Source of the DNA: Austropuccinia psidii
Taxonomy: Eukaryota; Basidiomycota; Pucciniomycetes; Pucciniales; Sphaerophragmiaceae
Direction: 5' to 3'
DNA: 64,000 nucleotides
Assembly (NCBI GenBank): GCA_023105745.1
Contig: JALGQZ010000009.1
Coordinates: 33,284,409-33,348,408, forward strand
Position 1 is the stretch's first letter; each line of letters opens with the position of its first letter. Positions 42,791 to 54,647 of the stretch are shown in pieces. The notes under the pieces are model-generated. The model worked only from the letters and a program-made list of their open reading frames with translations, was not told where the DNA came from and ran no database searches. Made by a program: the position numbers and the translations under genes.

Positions 42791-43780
42791 GCACCAGTCA
42801 GCTTAGAGCTGGAAAGATTCAAATCTGAACAGTTTAGTGAAGCTGAAATAAGACTTCATCTGACTGATAAACAGGAAAATGAACTTTCTACCCTTTTATA
42901 TGACCACAGAGAAGCATTTGCATCAGACAAAGAACCTTTGGGGGAAATTATTGGTCATGAAGCTGACATCATCCTTAATATTGAGAGACTTTATCCACCA
43001 CTCTTAAGAATACCTGCATATCCAGAAAGTCCTAAATCAAGAGAAGCTCTGGAAATTCACATTAAAGAACTTCTAGACCTTGGTGTAATAAGAAACGTTG
43101 GCCATAATGCGGAAGTAGAAATAACTAAACCAGTCATAGTGGCATGGCATAATGGAAAATCTAGAATGGTTGGGGATTTTAGAGCTCTGAACACTTACAC
43201 TGTTCCAGACAGGTACTCAATACCAAAAATCGAAATTGCCCTTACCCAGATATCTCAAGCAGTGTATATAACCACCATGGATTCCCTTAAAGAATTTCAT
43301 CAGAATGTGGTGAAACCAAGGGCAAGAAAATACTTGAGAATTATTGTTCATTTTGGAGTATATGAATATTTGAGGATGCCTTTTGGTATCAAGAATGCAC
43401 CTTCAAACTTCCAAATAATGATGAATGAAATCTTCCCTGAAGAAATTTCAGGAGGATGGTTAATCATTTAAATTTATGACATTATTATCTGTTCCAAACC
43501 TTGGGAAGAGCATATATACAGATTATCCAGAAGTTTGACAAAAATCCAACCTGTGAAAATGAATATTTCTTTAAACAAATGCCATTTTGGACTTAAAGAA
43601 CTAAAAGCACTGGGACATGTAGTATCCAGTTTATCCATTGGAATTGACAAAACCAAGGTTGCAGCAGTATTGATGAAATCCATACCTCAGAACAAAAAGA
43701 AATTCAGTCATTTTGGGGGTTTTCAGGATATTACAGACAACATATTAACGATTTTGCATCCATAGCAAGACCTCTTTATT
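42791..43780 (+). pseudogene. Element D reverse transcriptase, YIDD destroyed
   Basis: A 281-codon frame (42626-43471) covers the protease end, [46 protein letters not shown] and [12 protein letters not shown]. It ends exactly at the active site, where YIDD reads stop-Ile-Tyr-Asp (43469-43480). 43535-43765 continues with [17 protein letters not shown]. Confidence 0.88.
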
Positions 43781-44390
43781 AATTGTGTGACAAAGACACA
43801 GTATTTGAAATGACTGTTGACAGAGTCAAAACCTTTGAATCTTTGAGACACGCCTTGACCACTGCTCCACTCTTACTGATGCCAGAATTTGAAATACATT
43901 TAAAACTATTTATTGATGCATCAGGGGATGGGCTGGGTGCCACCCTTCATCAAATCCAGATTATAAATGATAAACCTGTGGAAGGACCCATATGTTTCAT
44001 ATCCAGGCAAATCAAACCAACTGAAGAAAGATATGGAGCAAGTCATATGGAGTGTTCATTCCTTGTCTGGGCCTTGGAAAAATTAAATTACTTCCTGGAG
44101 GGATGTGTTTTTGGAGTGATAACAGATTGTACCACTTTTAAGTCACTTTTAAACATGAAGACACCTAAAGGACATATGCTCAGATGGCAAATAGTCAAAG
44201 AAGAGTATAGGGGCAATATGACTATTGTTTACAAAGATGGGAATATTCATAAAAATGCGGATGTAATGAGCAGATGGCCACTACCAAATAATATTGATAA
44301 TCCTGCTTATGTGCCAGAAGAAGCTTCCCCACAAATCCCCATAGAAGGAATAAGTGTTACAGACCTGAACACCAATTTCTTTGAGGAGGT
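43781..44390 (+). pseudogene. Element D RNase H
   Basis: An uninterrupted frame (43783-44493) with [31 protein letters not shown] and [14 protein letters not shown], all three acidic catalytic positions present. It then runs [23 protein letters not shown] into the integrase N-terminus. Confidence 0.82.
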
Positions 44391-45932
44391 AAGAAACAGT
44401 TATACACAGGATAAGAATTGTAGCATTTTATGCCAATTACTTCCTAAGGACTGTAAAGACAATTATTTGATACATGCCTTAGATGAAATATGAATAATAT
44501 CATATGATGAAGAAAGATTCCACTTACTGGATGGTATAATTTACCCAGAACTAAGAATACATGTGTCATGACAGTGGTGGACAGGTCCTTAATCAATTTT
44601 GTACTTAAAGAATACCATGATAGCCCTTTCTCAGGAAATCTGTCTGAATACAGAACGAGAGAAGTAAAAACCTGCATATGGTGGCAAATGTGGCAGAAAG
44701 ATGTTTCAGAGTATTGCAAAACCTGTGACAGATATCAAAAAGCAAATAAATCCACTGGCAAAAGACTTGGAAATATGATCAATATCAAATAACCCAGCAG
44801 ACCTTGGGAAATTATCCATATGGATTGGGTAACTGGCATGCCACAAGGGGGTGATAGAAGTTATAATGCTTGCTTAGTGATTGTTGACAGATTTAGTAAG
44901 AATCCAATCTTTTTACCATGTCACAAGAATGATACACCCATGGATACAGCTCTTCTGATATGGAATAGAGTAGTATCATGAACTGGCATATTCACAAACA
45001 TCATTAGTGACAGAGATCCCAAATTCACCTCAGCACTATGGAAAAATCTTAATCAACTATTTAGGACAAAATTATCCTTCTCTACAGCCTACCACCCACA
45101 AACTGATGGTCTGGCTGAAAGGATGATCCAAACCTTGGGAGACATGGTAAGAAGATTTTGTGCATATGGCCTTGAATTCAAAGATTGTGATGGATTTACC
45201 CATCATTGGTGTACTCCTTTACCAGCACTGGAATTGGCATATACAACATCCATTCATTCCATTACAAATCAAACTCCTGCCATTATAGAAAAAGGGTGGA
45301 ATCCCAAATTACCTCAAGATTCCTTGAGGAAAGATTTGGTTGAGATACATCCTCCAGCTGCTAGTTTCAAAGGAATTCTAGATCAAACTACAAAGCATGC
45401 AGTAAGGTGCATGGAAGACTCTTTTGCATATGCTAAAGACAAATGGGACAAATCACATGCCACTCAAGATTTGAAAGTGGGGGATTTAGTACTTGTATCC
45501 ACCACTAGCTTCAATAACATCAAAGGATGTAAAACACTCAAAGACTCCTTTGCAGGACCTTTTTTTATCAAGGCCCTCCATGCAGAAAATGCTGTTGAAG
45601 TAGAAATATCTGGAGAACTTAGCAATAAGCATCCTAAATTTCCAGTGAGCTTGATAAAGCCATATAAATCTAGTGAAGCTGAAAAATTTCCTTTGAGAAA
45701 TAATGTTCCCCAAGTTATACCTCCTATTGAATCATCTGGTATTAAGAAAATTACCAAAGCTCTGAAAGAAAGAAAGTTGAGAGCCAATAAAGTAAGGGAG
45801 TATCTTGTTAGGTACAGTGACCCAACTTGAGAAGATGAATGGTTAGCAGAAAAGGAAAGACCTGAAGCTACTAAACTTCTCAGAAGGTTCAGAAACACAA
45901 GAGATAACAATATTACAAAGTAATATTTTCTT
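44391..45932 (+). pseudogene. Element D integrase with chromodomain-like tail
   Basis: Starts around [17 protein letters not shown], with stops near 44492 and 44570. In the zinc domain EYHDSPFSGNLSE the second His is Asn; CKTC is intact. The DDE core is complete (HMDWVTG, SDRDPKF, GLAERM) but split by stops at about 44790 and 44982. 45123-45830 covers the C-terminal part with [11 protein letters not shown] and [12 protein letters not shown], where a TGA precedes EDEWLAEKE; the natural end is near 45922. Confidence 0.85.
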
Positions 45933-45944
45933 AGGGTGAGGGAA
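45933..45944 (+). other. Polypurine tract of element D
   Basis: agggtgagggaa directly before the 3' LTR start TGTGAGCC at 45945. Confidence 0.65.
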
Positions 45945-47712
45945 TGTGAGCCTTGGAGATATTTTCATATACCCAAAAGACCACAAATAACACAATAAGA
46001 TACAAATATAAATAAAAATGAATTAATTTATATTATCAAAAAAAAATTAAAATATAAATAAAAATTTATATACAAAAATAAAAACTACATTAAATTTCAA
46101 AATTATGAAAATACATTTTTAATTGAAAAAATTAAGTAAAAATGGATTTTTAATAAAATTAGTGAAATTGAAATATTTTGAGTAAAAAGTTACATAAAAT
46201 ATATTACAAATTTTTATTCAATATATAAAAATAAGAAAATCACTTTGCCATTGGATTCTTCACAAAAAAAAGGTGGGGTGATCTCTGGGTAGAATTTCTG
46301 TAGCTCAACTCTAAATAAGGTTAAATTACGTTTTTAGTATTTTCTGTACAAAATTTGAAAATACTCAAAGCCTTAATTTGATTCACACCACATGTGGTGT
46401 TAACTATCAATTTTTGTGTTAAAATTGAGGTGTTGTGTGTAGCTTAGAAGCTATGAGGAATTGAAGTATTTTCAATTGAAATGTCAAAATGTGCGCATGT
46501 ATTACATAAGTGAACTGTAAATTACATATGAGGTATGAGTTGTTACAGTTGTGTACTGTAAAACTAAATTTAATTGTATGTGTAAATTAGAAGTGTATTA
46601 CATGATGAGGAATTAAAGAAAAAATAAATTGGAAAGATTAATTATGGGGGGAAAAGGTACTCTAGCTCAAAGGGGGAGCCAGACCCCCAAGATCCTTGCT
46701 TACAGGTGTGAGATGTCAAAATCCATGCAAACCTCCATCACTTTTGGTCTGGAATTGAGTCACAGGGTCTGTGCCTCAATTGATGATGAGGGCTTGATAC
46801 CAACCAGTGCAGTTTTAACTGTTGCCAAGAGGGTAAAACTACCCTTAAGTTAAAACAAGTTTAGTAAAACAGTTTTAACTGGTTTTTACGTCTATTATAC
46901 ATACTCTGACGGGTTTCGAAGGCTCTAGACCAGGTATTACTATAGTAATGGCTGATTTAACGGTCTAAAATGGCTAAAATCAGCCCTTTTTTGGTCCAAA
47001 ACAGGGTTCAATGATGCCATATTTGGATTTTATGTTGTCAGAGTGTTTTCCACGACTGAAAAGAGTAAATTTTACTTTTGGATCAAGAAAATTGATGGCT
47101 ATAAAAGAATGTCTTCTTTTCCCCACTTTTCTCTTCATGTTAGGATCTTTTCCTTTTATAATTAGTTGAAACACTGTTAAACCAATCAATAAAAGATTCC
47201 AACCACCCTTTTTATATCATTTTAAACCCTTTATACATTCAAAAAAGTTATTATAATCATTTTTTGTAACTCTTATAAGCATTTTTACCCCTTGAACCAC
47301 CCCATAAGTCAGTTAAAGCATTTTTCATCACTGTTAGCTTTGTCACTTTGTTTCCAAATTCACTCTGGTCACTTTTGGGTGTGTTTTCTCTTTAAATACT
47401 CTGTTATTTAATTAATTTCTTGCAGTTCTTTTCTCAATTAATTCCAATTTAAATTGCTCTTGCAGAAATTTTTTTGTAGCCATAAATATCTCTTGTAGAG
47501 TATTTTTTGATCAATATTTATTGTTGGTAAAACAATAAATCTTTATAATATTATTGTTTTATACCTATAAGGTTAAAAAACAATACAATTGGCGCGTTAT
47601 GTTTTAAAAATACTATTTCATATTATTTTTTAATCATATTTTACCTTATACAAATTTTGAGGACAGGAAAAGTACTTGACCTTTAATCAAAGTTTCATAT
47701 CCACACCTTACA
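45945..47712 (+). repeat. 3' LTR of element D (L3 family)
   Basis: 1768 bp from TGTGAGCCTTGGAG to ACACCTTACA, with TATA box at 47099-47107 and GC hairpin at 46672-46688. Confidence 0.93.
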
Positions 47713-49252
47713 ACTTCAATCCATAAATGCAGTGATAGTGAAGGATCCCTTCAAACCACTGGTGCATAATTCCAAGAGAATCATGGTTAACTGGATCCCA
47801 GTAAGGCAGATGGTTCAATTCAGACCAATGAATTCCTTTTTTCTTCAAAATGTGATTATGTTCAACTTGACCTTTTGCTTGTTTGAAGGGATTTGAGTAG
47901 TCCTAAACAGTTTGTCATTGTCGTATCCAACCAATTTCTAAGCGTTGAATATTGGATTTTGTGCACTCACACCAGGTGCAAAAGCAAGTCGCTGAGTGAG
48001 AGGCATACCCAGCTATCTTGTGTGTGGAAACCATTTCACCTATTAAGCAGCCAAGCTTGATGATTATCTTTCCGTCCTCTGGATGTTTTGGGGTTGTGAT
48101 GTTGGTTCCAGAGTTGAGTTTAAGAAAATCATCAACAAATTCACACTAAATTTTGCTTATTGTAATCATATTGGGCTGGTTAGGGGCAGGAACAATACCA
48201 GATATAAATGTATATTGCATCTTCCATCACATTGTAGGTGGAATATTCAATCATTTCAATGCCAGAACCCCAAGAGAAACTTGCTTTCCTGCCAGTTTAT
48301 TTGAGAGTGGGGTGAACCAATCTACAAACAAGCTAAAAGCTAATGATATTACTCAATCTTGAGACCTTGGAGATTTTTGATAAAGCTCATTCCACGCCTT
48401 TTACTCTTGATAATCTGAGATTGGGACTTTTTGAGAGTTGATTTGTTGCTTCAATAGCTCAATGGCATTTTCAACCTGTGGTACAAACCACTTGAGCCAA
48501 CAAGAAAACTTTTGATGAATATAGATTGAGTGTGGCTTTCTCTTAGTAATAAAGTGGAAGGATTGAGAATGATGTTAAGATAAAATTTGTATTTCAGGAA
48601 AGGGATTAATAGCTGGGGAAATGAAAAAGGAGGCACTTGTGGCAATTCCTGGTAACCACAATTGGAAGGAGGTATTTCAAGGCCAAACAGGCAATAGCAC
48701 TTTGGGAAGAAAATGTGTTGCTCAAGTTGAGGATTGAGATTGAGTTTCTTGACAATGATCTGGACATATTTAGGAACATTCAAACCAAAATTTTGGCTGT
48801 TTACATTGTCTTAACATAGTTTAACCAGCTGTAGGATATATTCTCTTGCAAATTGACACTTTTGACAACTAACACCACCAACTAAATGAAGCCATGAAAT
48901 GAAAACCAATAAACATTCTGCATTAAATTAATGGTAACATTAGTTTTGTAGAATTTTGAGATTTAAAAAAGTATGTTAATGACTCACCAATAAGTTCCAA
49001 GGCAAGATTTTTATTTTTTGTTTCATATTTATTACTTTCAGAAAACCAAAATGATGATTTTGAAGCCTCCTCAGAGCTATATTCCAATAATTTGAGCTTT
49101 GCAGAAAATTCCCCAATGCTATCATCAAGCTGTGAGGCTTTAGCCCACCTTTTGTTGCAAGTGATTCAAGAAACAAGCACACCTTGATGTTGTTGGCCAG
49201 CTTCATTGTTAAAATAAAATTTGTGGCAGTCAAGACAGTTGAAAACTTTCAT
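47713..49252 (-). pseudogene. Tnp2/CACTA-like transposase, N-terminal half
   Basis: Minus strand from MKVFNCLDCHKFYFNN (49252). An inner ATG frame at 48783-48451 follows: NVPKYVQIIVKKLNLNP, FFPKCYCLFG, SNCGYQELPQVPP. Further along come ISGIVPAPNQPNMITISKI, GCLIGEMVSTHKIAGYASHSATCFC.WC, and finally HWSELNHLPYWDPVNHDSLGIMHQWFEGIL. The last block (LPYWDPV..H..LG.MH.WFEG.L) is the signature I associate with Tnp2-like transposases of basidiomycetes. At least six stops interrupt it. The frame resumes at 37766 on the far side of element D. Confidence 0.65.
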
Positions 49253-49849
49253 TATTGCAAAGTGAAACTAGAATGGAAAAAAAATAAAAAAGGAGAAGTG
49301 AAGTTAAAATAAAAGATCAAGAAAAGAATGAAAGTAGTAGTTGGGTCAGGTGATGCTAAACCATACTAGATGGTGACACTACAGCTTACGCCCAGGTCCA
49401 CAATGGGGGTCAGCATGACATCAGGGCTCCGGAATCAGCTTCTTTTCCTGCTATGTAGTGATTAGTGATTCTGGTTCATTTCTACCTTGCACTAACTTTG
49501 AAACAGGTTCAATACCCCCTCTTTGTAGAAGGCTTCTGCCTCACCTGTCAGTTTTGGGAATAGGGTAACCATGCTGCAATCCTCAAGCAAGCTTGGAGAT
49601 TTGACTTGGTATTGTTGTGTTCCTTGATCCTGACACCTTGCTGTGATTGAGGGTGCTCAACCCTGATCATTATTTGAGAAGTACAATATTAACTTTCTGG
49701 AAGGATGCTTGCCAGTGATAGACGTACTAAACCCACTATTGTGGGGCTTTAAGTTGTCATCCAGATTCAAATTTTTGGTTTTTTTATTAATTAGAAATAA
49801 GGTTATTGATATATAAACTTCATAAATTAATGAAAACATGAATGAATTA
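49253..49849. other. 5' flank of the transposase remnant
   Basis: Less AT-rich than its surroundings. Contains CACTACA at 49377-49383 and TGTAGTG at 49454-49460, possible CACTA-type termini but unproven. No ORF with a recognisable domain. Confidence 0.35.
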
Positions 49850-50960
49850 GTTGTATAATTAATCACTTAATTCAAGACTTATAAATCAATTATAAAACCA
49901 TTAAATTGACTTTAAATTTAATAATTAATGATTTAAATATAAAATGAATTATAAAATTGATAACACAATTATAAGGTCTAAAATTAGATATAAAATGAGT
50001 CAAGTAATTATCCAAATATTAAATTAATTATAAAAACAATTTCCATTATGAAATTATTAGCTTAATTTAATAATTAATCACAAAACTAATAAATCAAATA
50101 TTAAACTAATAAATGAGCTATAATATACAGAAATTGATTTTAAAACAAATTGATCAATTATATAATCAATCAGATAATTCCAAAATTCATCAAATACTTA
50201 CAAAATTAATCATAGAAATCTGAAATACCTCAATTAATTAGAAGATTCCTAATAAATTTTGGAATTAATTTTATAATTAATATATTAGCTTTATATTTTG
50301 TAATTAATTCATTCATTTATAATTTATAAATTAATTATTAAATTAATAAAATAATTTTATAATAAAACAATTCAAAAATAATTTTCCAATCTATCATAAG
50401 AATAATCAATCAATTATCTAATTATAAAATTAATGAATTAATTAAAAATTCAATCAATCTATTATCCAAATTCTTGATCAAGTATTGAATTAAGTCTCTA
50501 ATTCGCAAATTAAGGAATCAATCGCAGAATTAAGCAATTAAGTATAAAATTAACAAATGAATTTTCCAATTATTTCATTAATTAAAATTAGCAAATTTAT
50601 TTTTAAATTAATTAATTCATTAAGTTATTAAAACATTAATAAATCATTAATTCAATATAAATTCTATAAATTATTGAATGAACAGCCTAATTATCAAAAT
50701 AATCAATCAATTACAAAAGCCACAAACTAAGAACTTAATTAAGAAGTTCATTACTAATTTTATAGCTCATCAATTATTGAATTAGTAAAGTAATTATTAA
50801 AATAAGGAACTTATTACTTAAATGATAAACTAATTTTAAAATTCATCAGCTAATTATCAAGTTAATAAAGACAAAAATCAACCAAATAATTGTAGAAATA
50901 AGAAATTAATTATAAAATTAATAAATTTGTTTTAAAAAATAGTTGAAATTTTTACAAATT
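49850..50960. repeat. AT-rich degenerate repeat field (aattaattataaaattaat-like)
   Basis: About 1.1 kb made almost only of recombined aattaat, tataaaat and taattaa words with very few G or C. No unit length is fixed over distance. Confidence 0.7.
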
Positions 50961-53427
50961 AACAATTTGAAAGGCATTACTACATAAATTTGTGAATCCA
51001 ATTTTCCATAATGGTTAAATTCTTGGAATATCTGCAAAATTTATCATCATTAGAGTATGTGATGATATACCCTCAGTCAGGAAATGCAATTCACAGTGTC
51101 ATTGCACCATAAATTTGAATGTCTATAAGCTTTACCAATCACACTAATCAAGCTTTCAGTCCCATTTAGATGATGGGAAATAAGAGTCTGCACTTGTTTT
51201 CTGAATTGACAAATATTATCAAACATGGACCTAGCTTCAAATTTTCATTTATTTCTTTTGAAATTGGAAATTAAAGACACTATGAGCTCTATATTCATGG
51301 CCAAAAGGTAGATACAACCCCAAAAGAAATTAAAGTATACTGTGGATGTTATAATTACAAAAAACTGAAAACATCTATCAATCATGGAACTATTTTCGTC
51401 ATAAGCCTTGCTAAATGTGGGACTGTGAGTTTTTCTTCCTTATCAGTCCCAGAGCTATGCTTTGCCTTCCATGCATGATCAAAATCTAATACCAAATGCT
51501 TTGAAAAATGATATTTGAGTGGCACTGTTGGATTGAAATCATCATCAGAGAGAAAACAGCTATCTAGGATTTTACATATAAACATGTTAGTTTTCTTCCA
51601 TATAGGCTCCACCAGCTTCTTGGGTTCAGCAAAAAATTTCAATATTTGTATTCATGATAAATTTCCTTTGACTGAGCTTTTACACCAGTCATCAGAACAT
51701 ACCATTAGGCCCTTAACACATTCTGCACAGAAAGAAGCTAAAATACCATAGCAAATCAGGTTTATCCCAAGGCTTTTATGATATGTGAGAAGGTCTTTGA
51801 TAGCTCCCTTCTGTACTACCTGACAGGAGCCCTTTCCTTTTGTTGTTTGGACTTCAACTTTTGTATGTTTTCAAGCCATGTTGTAAGAAATCATAAGGTG
51901 AATGACCATGACCATAAGTTCCTCCAAATTCCTGAGTGGTCTTCTATTTGCACTCAATTCCTCCTGGGTGATTTTCCTATGCGTTTCTTTGATTTACTGA
52001 GGCAACAGGGGAGGTATTTGAATGCTTCTCTCTCAAGGGCTAATGGGTCATTTGTATTTTTCTGTGGGGCAATATTGTCACAACCATGGCAATCACCCTC
52101 TTGGACCTCCACATTGCATATCAATGCCATATCCAATTTATGGAAATTTTTCTATATCCATAATCCTTGGTCAAATTGGCCATCTCACCATCTGGAGCCA
52201 TCTTGGCCCCTTCATCACCATCAGGCCCTTCTGGCCATTCTTTGCTTTTAGGCACTCTTAGTTATTTTCCATTCAACAGGGAAAATACAGCCCAAAAGCA
52301 TGTATTTAGCTTTTTAAGCTTTAAATACAGTTTTGTGCATTTTTTACATTTTGGTGTACTCATCCCTTTTATGCCATTTTTCCATGTAATAGGGGATATA
52401 TTCCCAAACGGCCATTTTAGGCCATTTGGGGCTTAATTCCCAGATTTGTGCACTTTGGCAAATACAGTTTTAAGACTTTATAAGCTGTATATGGCCAAAA
52501 CACCCAAAACCACTTTGTCACCTCTGAAGCAACCCAAAACTGAATTCTCACTAATATCCTCCTGGCATCCTTCCAAAAGACCTTTGACCAGTTTCAGTCT
52601 CCAATACGCAAAATTTCCATAAATCGTGTTATACACCATTATGCATCTTTTTCACCAGAAATCCAATGGCACCAATATCAAAGGGTTATTTTGAAATTTC
52701 ATAAAGTCCTCAATGCATAATTTTGTGGTATTCCATACCATTATTATCAGTTTCAAGCTTACCAGAAGAAAAAATAAAAAATAGAATTCAATATATCCAA
52801 TATTTTTGAAGATTTGTAGAGAACTGACAAGGAAAGTAGTGCTATGGACACATGTTGAATTCAGGACTAAAAAAAGAAAACCTTCATTTCTCAGCTTACA
52901 AGGAGGAGCTGTTCACCTCTGTATTGGTCATATAGCTGGTTCAAGCCACATTGAAGGAAGGTTCAAAATTCTTGTTTGTGGAAGTTCCAAGAAGAATAAA
53001 AAACCAAAACAGAAGAATCAAATCTTTTTGGAAGAAAACAGACAAAAAAATATTCTTATTAGTTTGATTAAAATAACAGAAACTCAGAAAAAAGATATAT
53101 TATCATTACTTTTATCAAAATAACAAAAGAATCATAGTCTTCATTTTATCAGGAATTTTAGTTTGAAATCAGAGCTTTACTGTATTGTTATTGGAAGGTC
53201 TGATTTAGGGACTGCTGATAAGTCTTCTCTATCTGTTGAAGCCAAAAATCTTACTTCATTTTGTGATTGTCTGTAGGCTGACTATTCAGTATTATTTAGA
53301 GGTGGGGTTAATACACCTTAGCATTCATGGTTATTGGAAAATTCTGAAATTCAAAACAGACTTACTAATAATTTCCCCCTCAAGGTACTGCGTTATTTTA
53401 TCCCACAACAAAAGGAGTTCTTACATC
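50961..53427. other. Unresolved stretch, no assigned gene
   Basis: Moderately AT-rich. A minus-strand frame at 51382-51642 (FAEPKKLVEPIWKK...) and plus-strand frames at 51778-52251 and 52167-52436 are open but match no domain I know. The piece at about 52160-52260 resembles low-complexity Pro/Ser ORFs common in rust assemblies. 52806-53123 is a Lys-rich frame without a domain. Confidence 0.4.
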
Positions 53428-53445
53428 TGGTGTCCCAACAGTGGC
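53428..53445 (+). promoter_or_regulatory. Possible primer-binding site of a fourth retroelement family
   Basis: TGGTGTCCCAACAGTGGC follows a TTACATC and precedes a gag fragment by about 80 bp. Its form resembles Lys-type sites. No LTR partner is visible, so it stays tentative. Confidence 0.3.
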
Positions 53446-53514
53446 AAAGAGCTTCAACAATCAATCATTGGTAAATTATAAAAAAAAACATTCAAATTTA
53501 ATCCATAAAAAAAT

Positions 53515-54350
53515 CCTTTTATCAATCAAAAAAATCCAAAAGCCTATCAAGTCAATCTGGAATCAGAAAAACCAAAAAAATCTAAATCATTTTCACCATC
53601 AAGCTCCGCAATAAAATCACTTCATTATTATTATCCAAAAAGAGGAGAAACACCACCTGGAAAAGAATCACCTATAGATTATAGTATACCAGTTGGTACA
53701 CCCAGAACCAAGAAGAAAGATCAAAAGATAGTTACAAATTATTTTAAAAAATTACTCAAAGAACTATTTGAAATTAAAAAGAAAAGTGAACAACAGAAAA
53801 TCAACAAGGCAGATATTGATATGGGTTCAGCATCATCATCAAAGATACCATATAGTCCTGATGAATCAAAAGAAGAAATTATAAATTAAGAAACCATGCA
53901 AGAACAAGAAAATATTTCTGATGTTGAAAGACTACATCAAAGAATGTTGGAAATGCAATAAGAACTAATTGAACTCCTCAAAAAAGAAGGCAAAAGAAGA
54001 TAGTCAAGGTTTACTTCAGAAAACAGCCCAATGGAAGAAACAACAAGCATGCCAAGATTCTTTAGACAAGAAGGGTCACCATCACTATTTTCAAGGCCCA
54101 TGGCCTCATCAACACCATTCACTTCACAAAGACCAAATCTTCTATCAAAGAGGGTTAATATTCATGCACAGGCTTCAAGCCCATTGCAACAGGAAATCCA
54201 AAGAAATAATACACCCATTTTCAATATTAGACCAAAGGATTATAATTTATGGTTTGATGGAAAGGGGTAGAAAGATTCATTAAAAGAGTGAAAAACATAG
54301 CGGAAATTGAAGGAGCAAGAGGAAGGAATATTGTCAGGCTGAGTCTATGA
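53515..54350 (+). pseudogene. gag fragment of a fourth Ty3/gypsy-type family
   Basis: Frames with two stops and one shift read SSSAIKSLHYYYPKRGETPPGKESP, RLHQRMLEMQ.ELIELLKKEGKRR (helical, 53935-54000), SENSPMEETTSMPRFFRQEGSPSLFSRP, SSPLQQEIQRNNTPIFNIRPKDYNLWFDGKG, and then the start of a capsid-like domain (FIKRVKNIAEIEGARGRNI). I recognise this as a gag type frequent in rust genomes and unlike those of A to F. It breaks off at about 54350 before any pol. Confidence 0.6.
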
Positions 54351-54647
54351 TGAAGCTAATAAAGAATAATTACAAGCTTGAACTATGACTGTGGCACGGT
54401 AAATTGATTAAAAAATATTTTTAATGATAAGAAAGGTTGATTATGAGATATACAGGGCTTTACTCTTAAGGAATAGTGGTGGTGAGCGCTGTTGAAAGCC
54501 CTTGGTGCAATACTTATCAGTTGGTTTACTATAATAGCTACTACAATAATTAATATTAGAATTATAACCTGATTATTTTGCAAGAGTATAACTGTTTTTG
54601 ACAGCTGTACTATGTATGAATACAAGAGAAGGATGAGGAAACCTTTT
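54351..54647. other. No gene seen
   Basis: Short spacer between the gag fragment and the L3 LTR. A minus-strand frame (54383-54688) has no domain. Confidence 0.4.

Larger units (their letters stand above)
37772..47712 (+). mobile_element. Element D: full-length Ty3/gypsy retrotransposon, L3 family
   Basis: LTRs at 37772-39530 and 45945-47712 are flanked by a perfect 5-bp target duplication acttc (37767-37771, 47713-47717). The interior has a primer-binding site, leader ORF, gag with a +1 overlap, protease, reverse transcriptase, RNase H and integrase. The pol is clearly homologous to the L1 family, but the LTRs and gag N-terminus differ. It sits inside the Tnp2-like gene, whose reading frame continues across when one acttc is removed. 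Stops, shifts and a broken YIDD box inactivate it. Confidence 0.95.

Noticed and set aside
46629..46853. Sense ORF in the L3 LTR (also 55381-55590)
   Set aside because: Lies upstream of the TATA box, absent as an ORF in the 5' LTR of D, no domain.
49377..49460. CACTACA...TGTAGTG as termini of a CACTA element
   Set aside because: They are only 84 bp apart, share only 7 bases, lack a clear 3-bp duplication, and no partner end was found near 34-36 kb. The right-hand TGTAGTG may still be a real end.
49507..49517. tRNA or SINE B-box (ggttcaatacc)
   Set aside because: No A-box at the right distance and no cloverleaf or acceptor pairing visible.
51382..51642. Minus-strand 86-aa ORF (FAEPKKLVEPIWKK)
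   Set aside because: Open and not low-complexity, but I recognise no family and see no second copy, so it was left as unresolved sequence.
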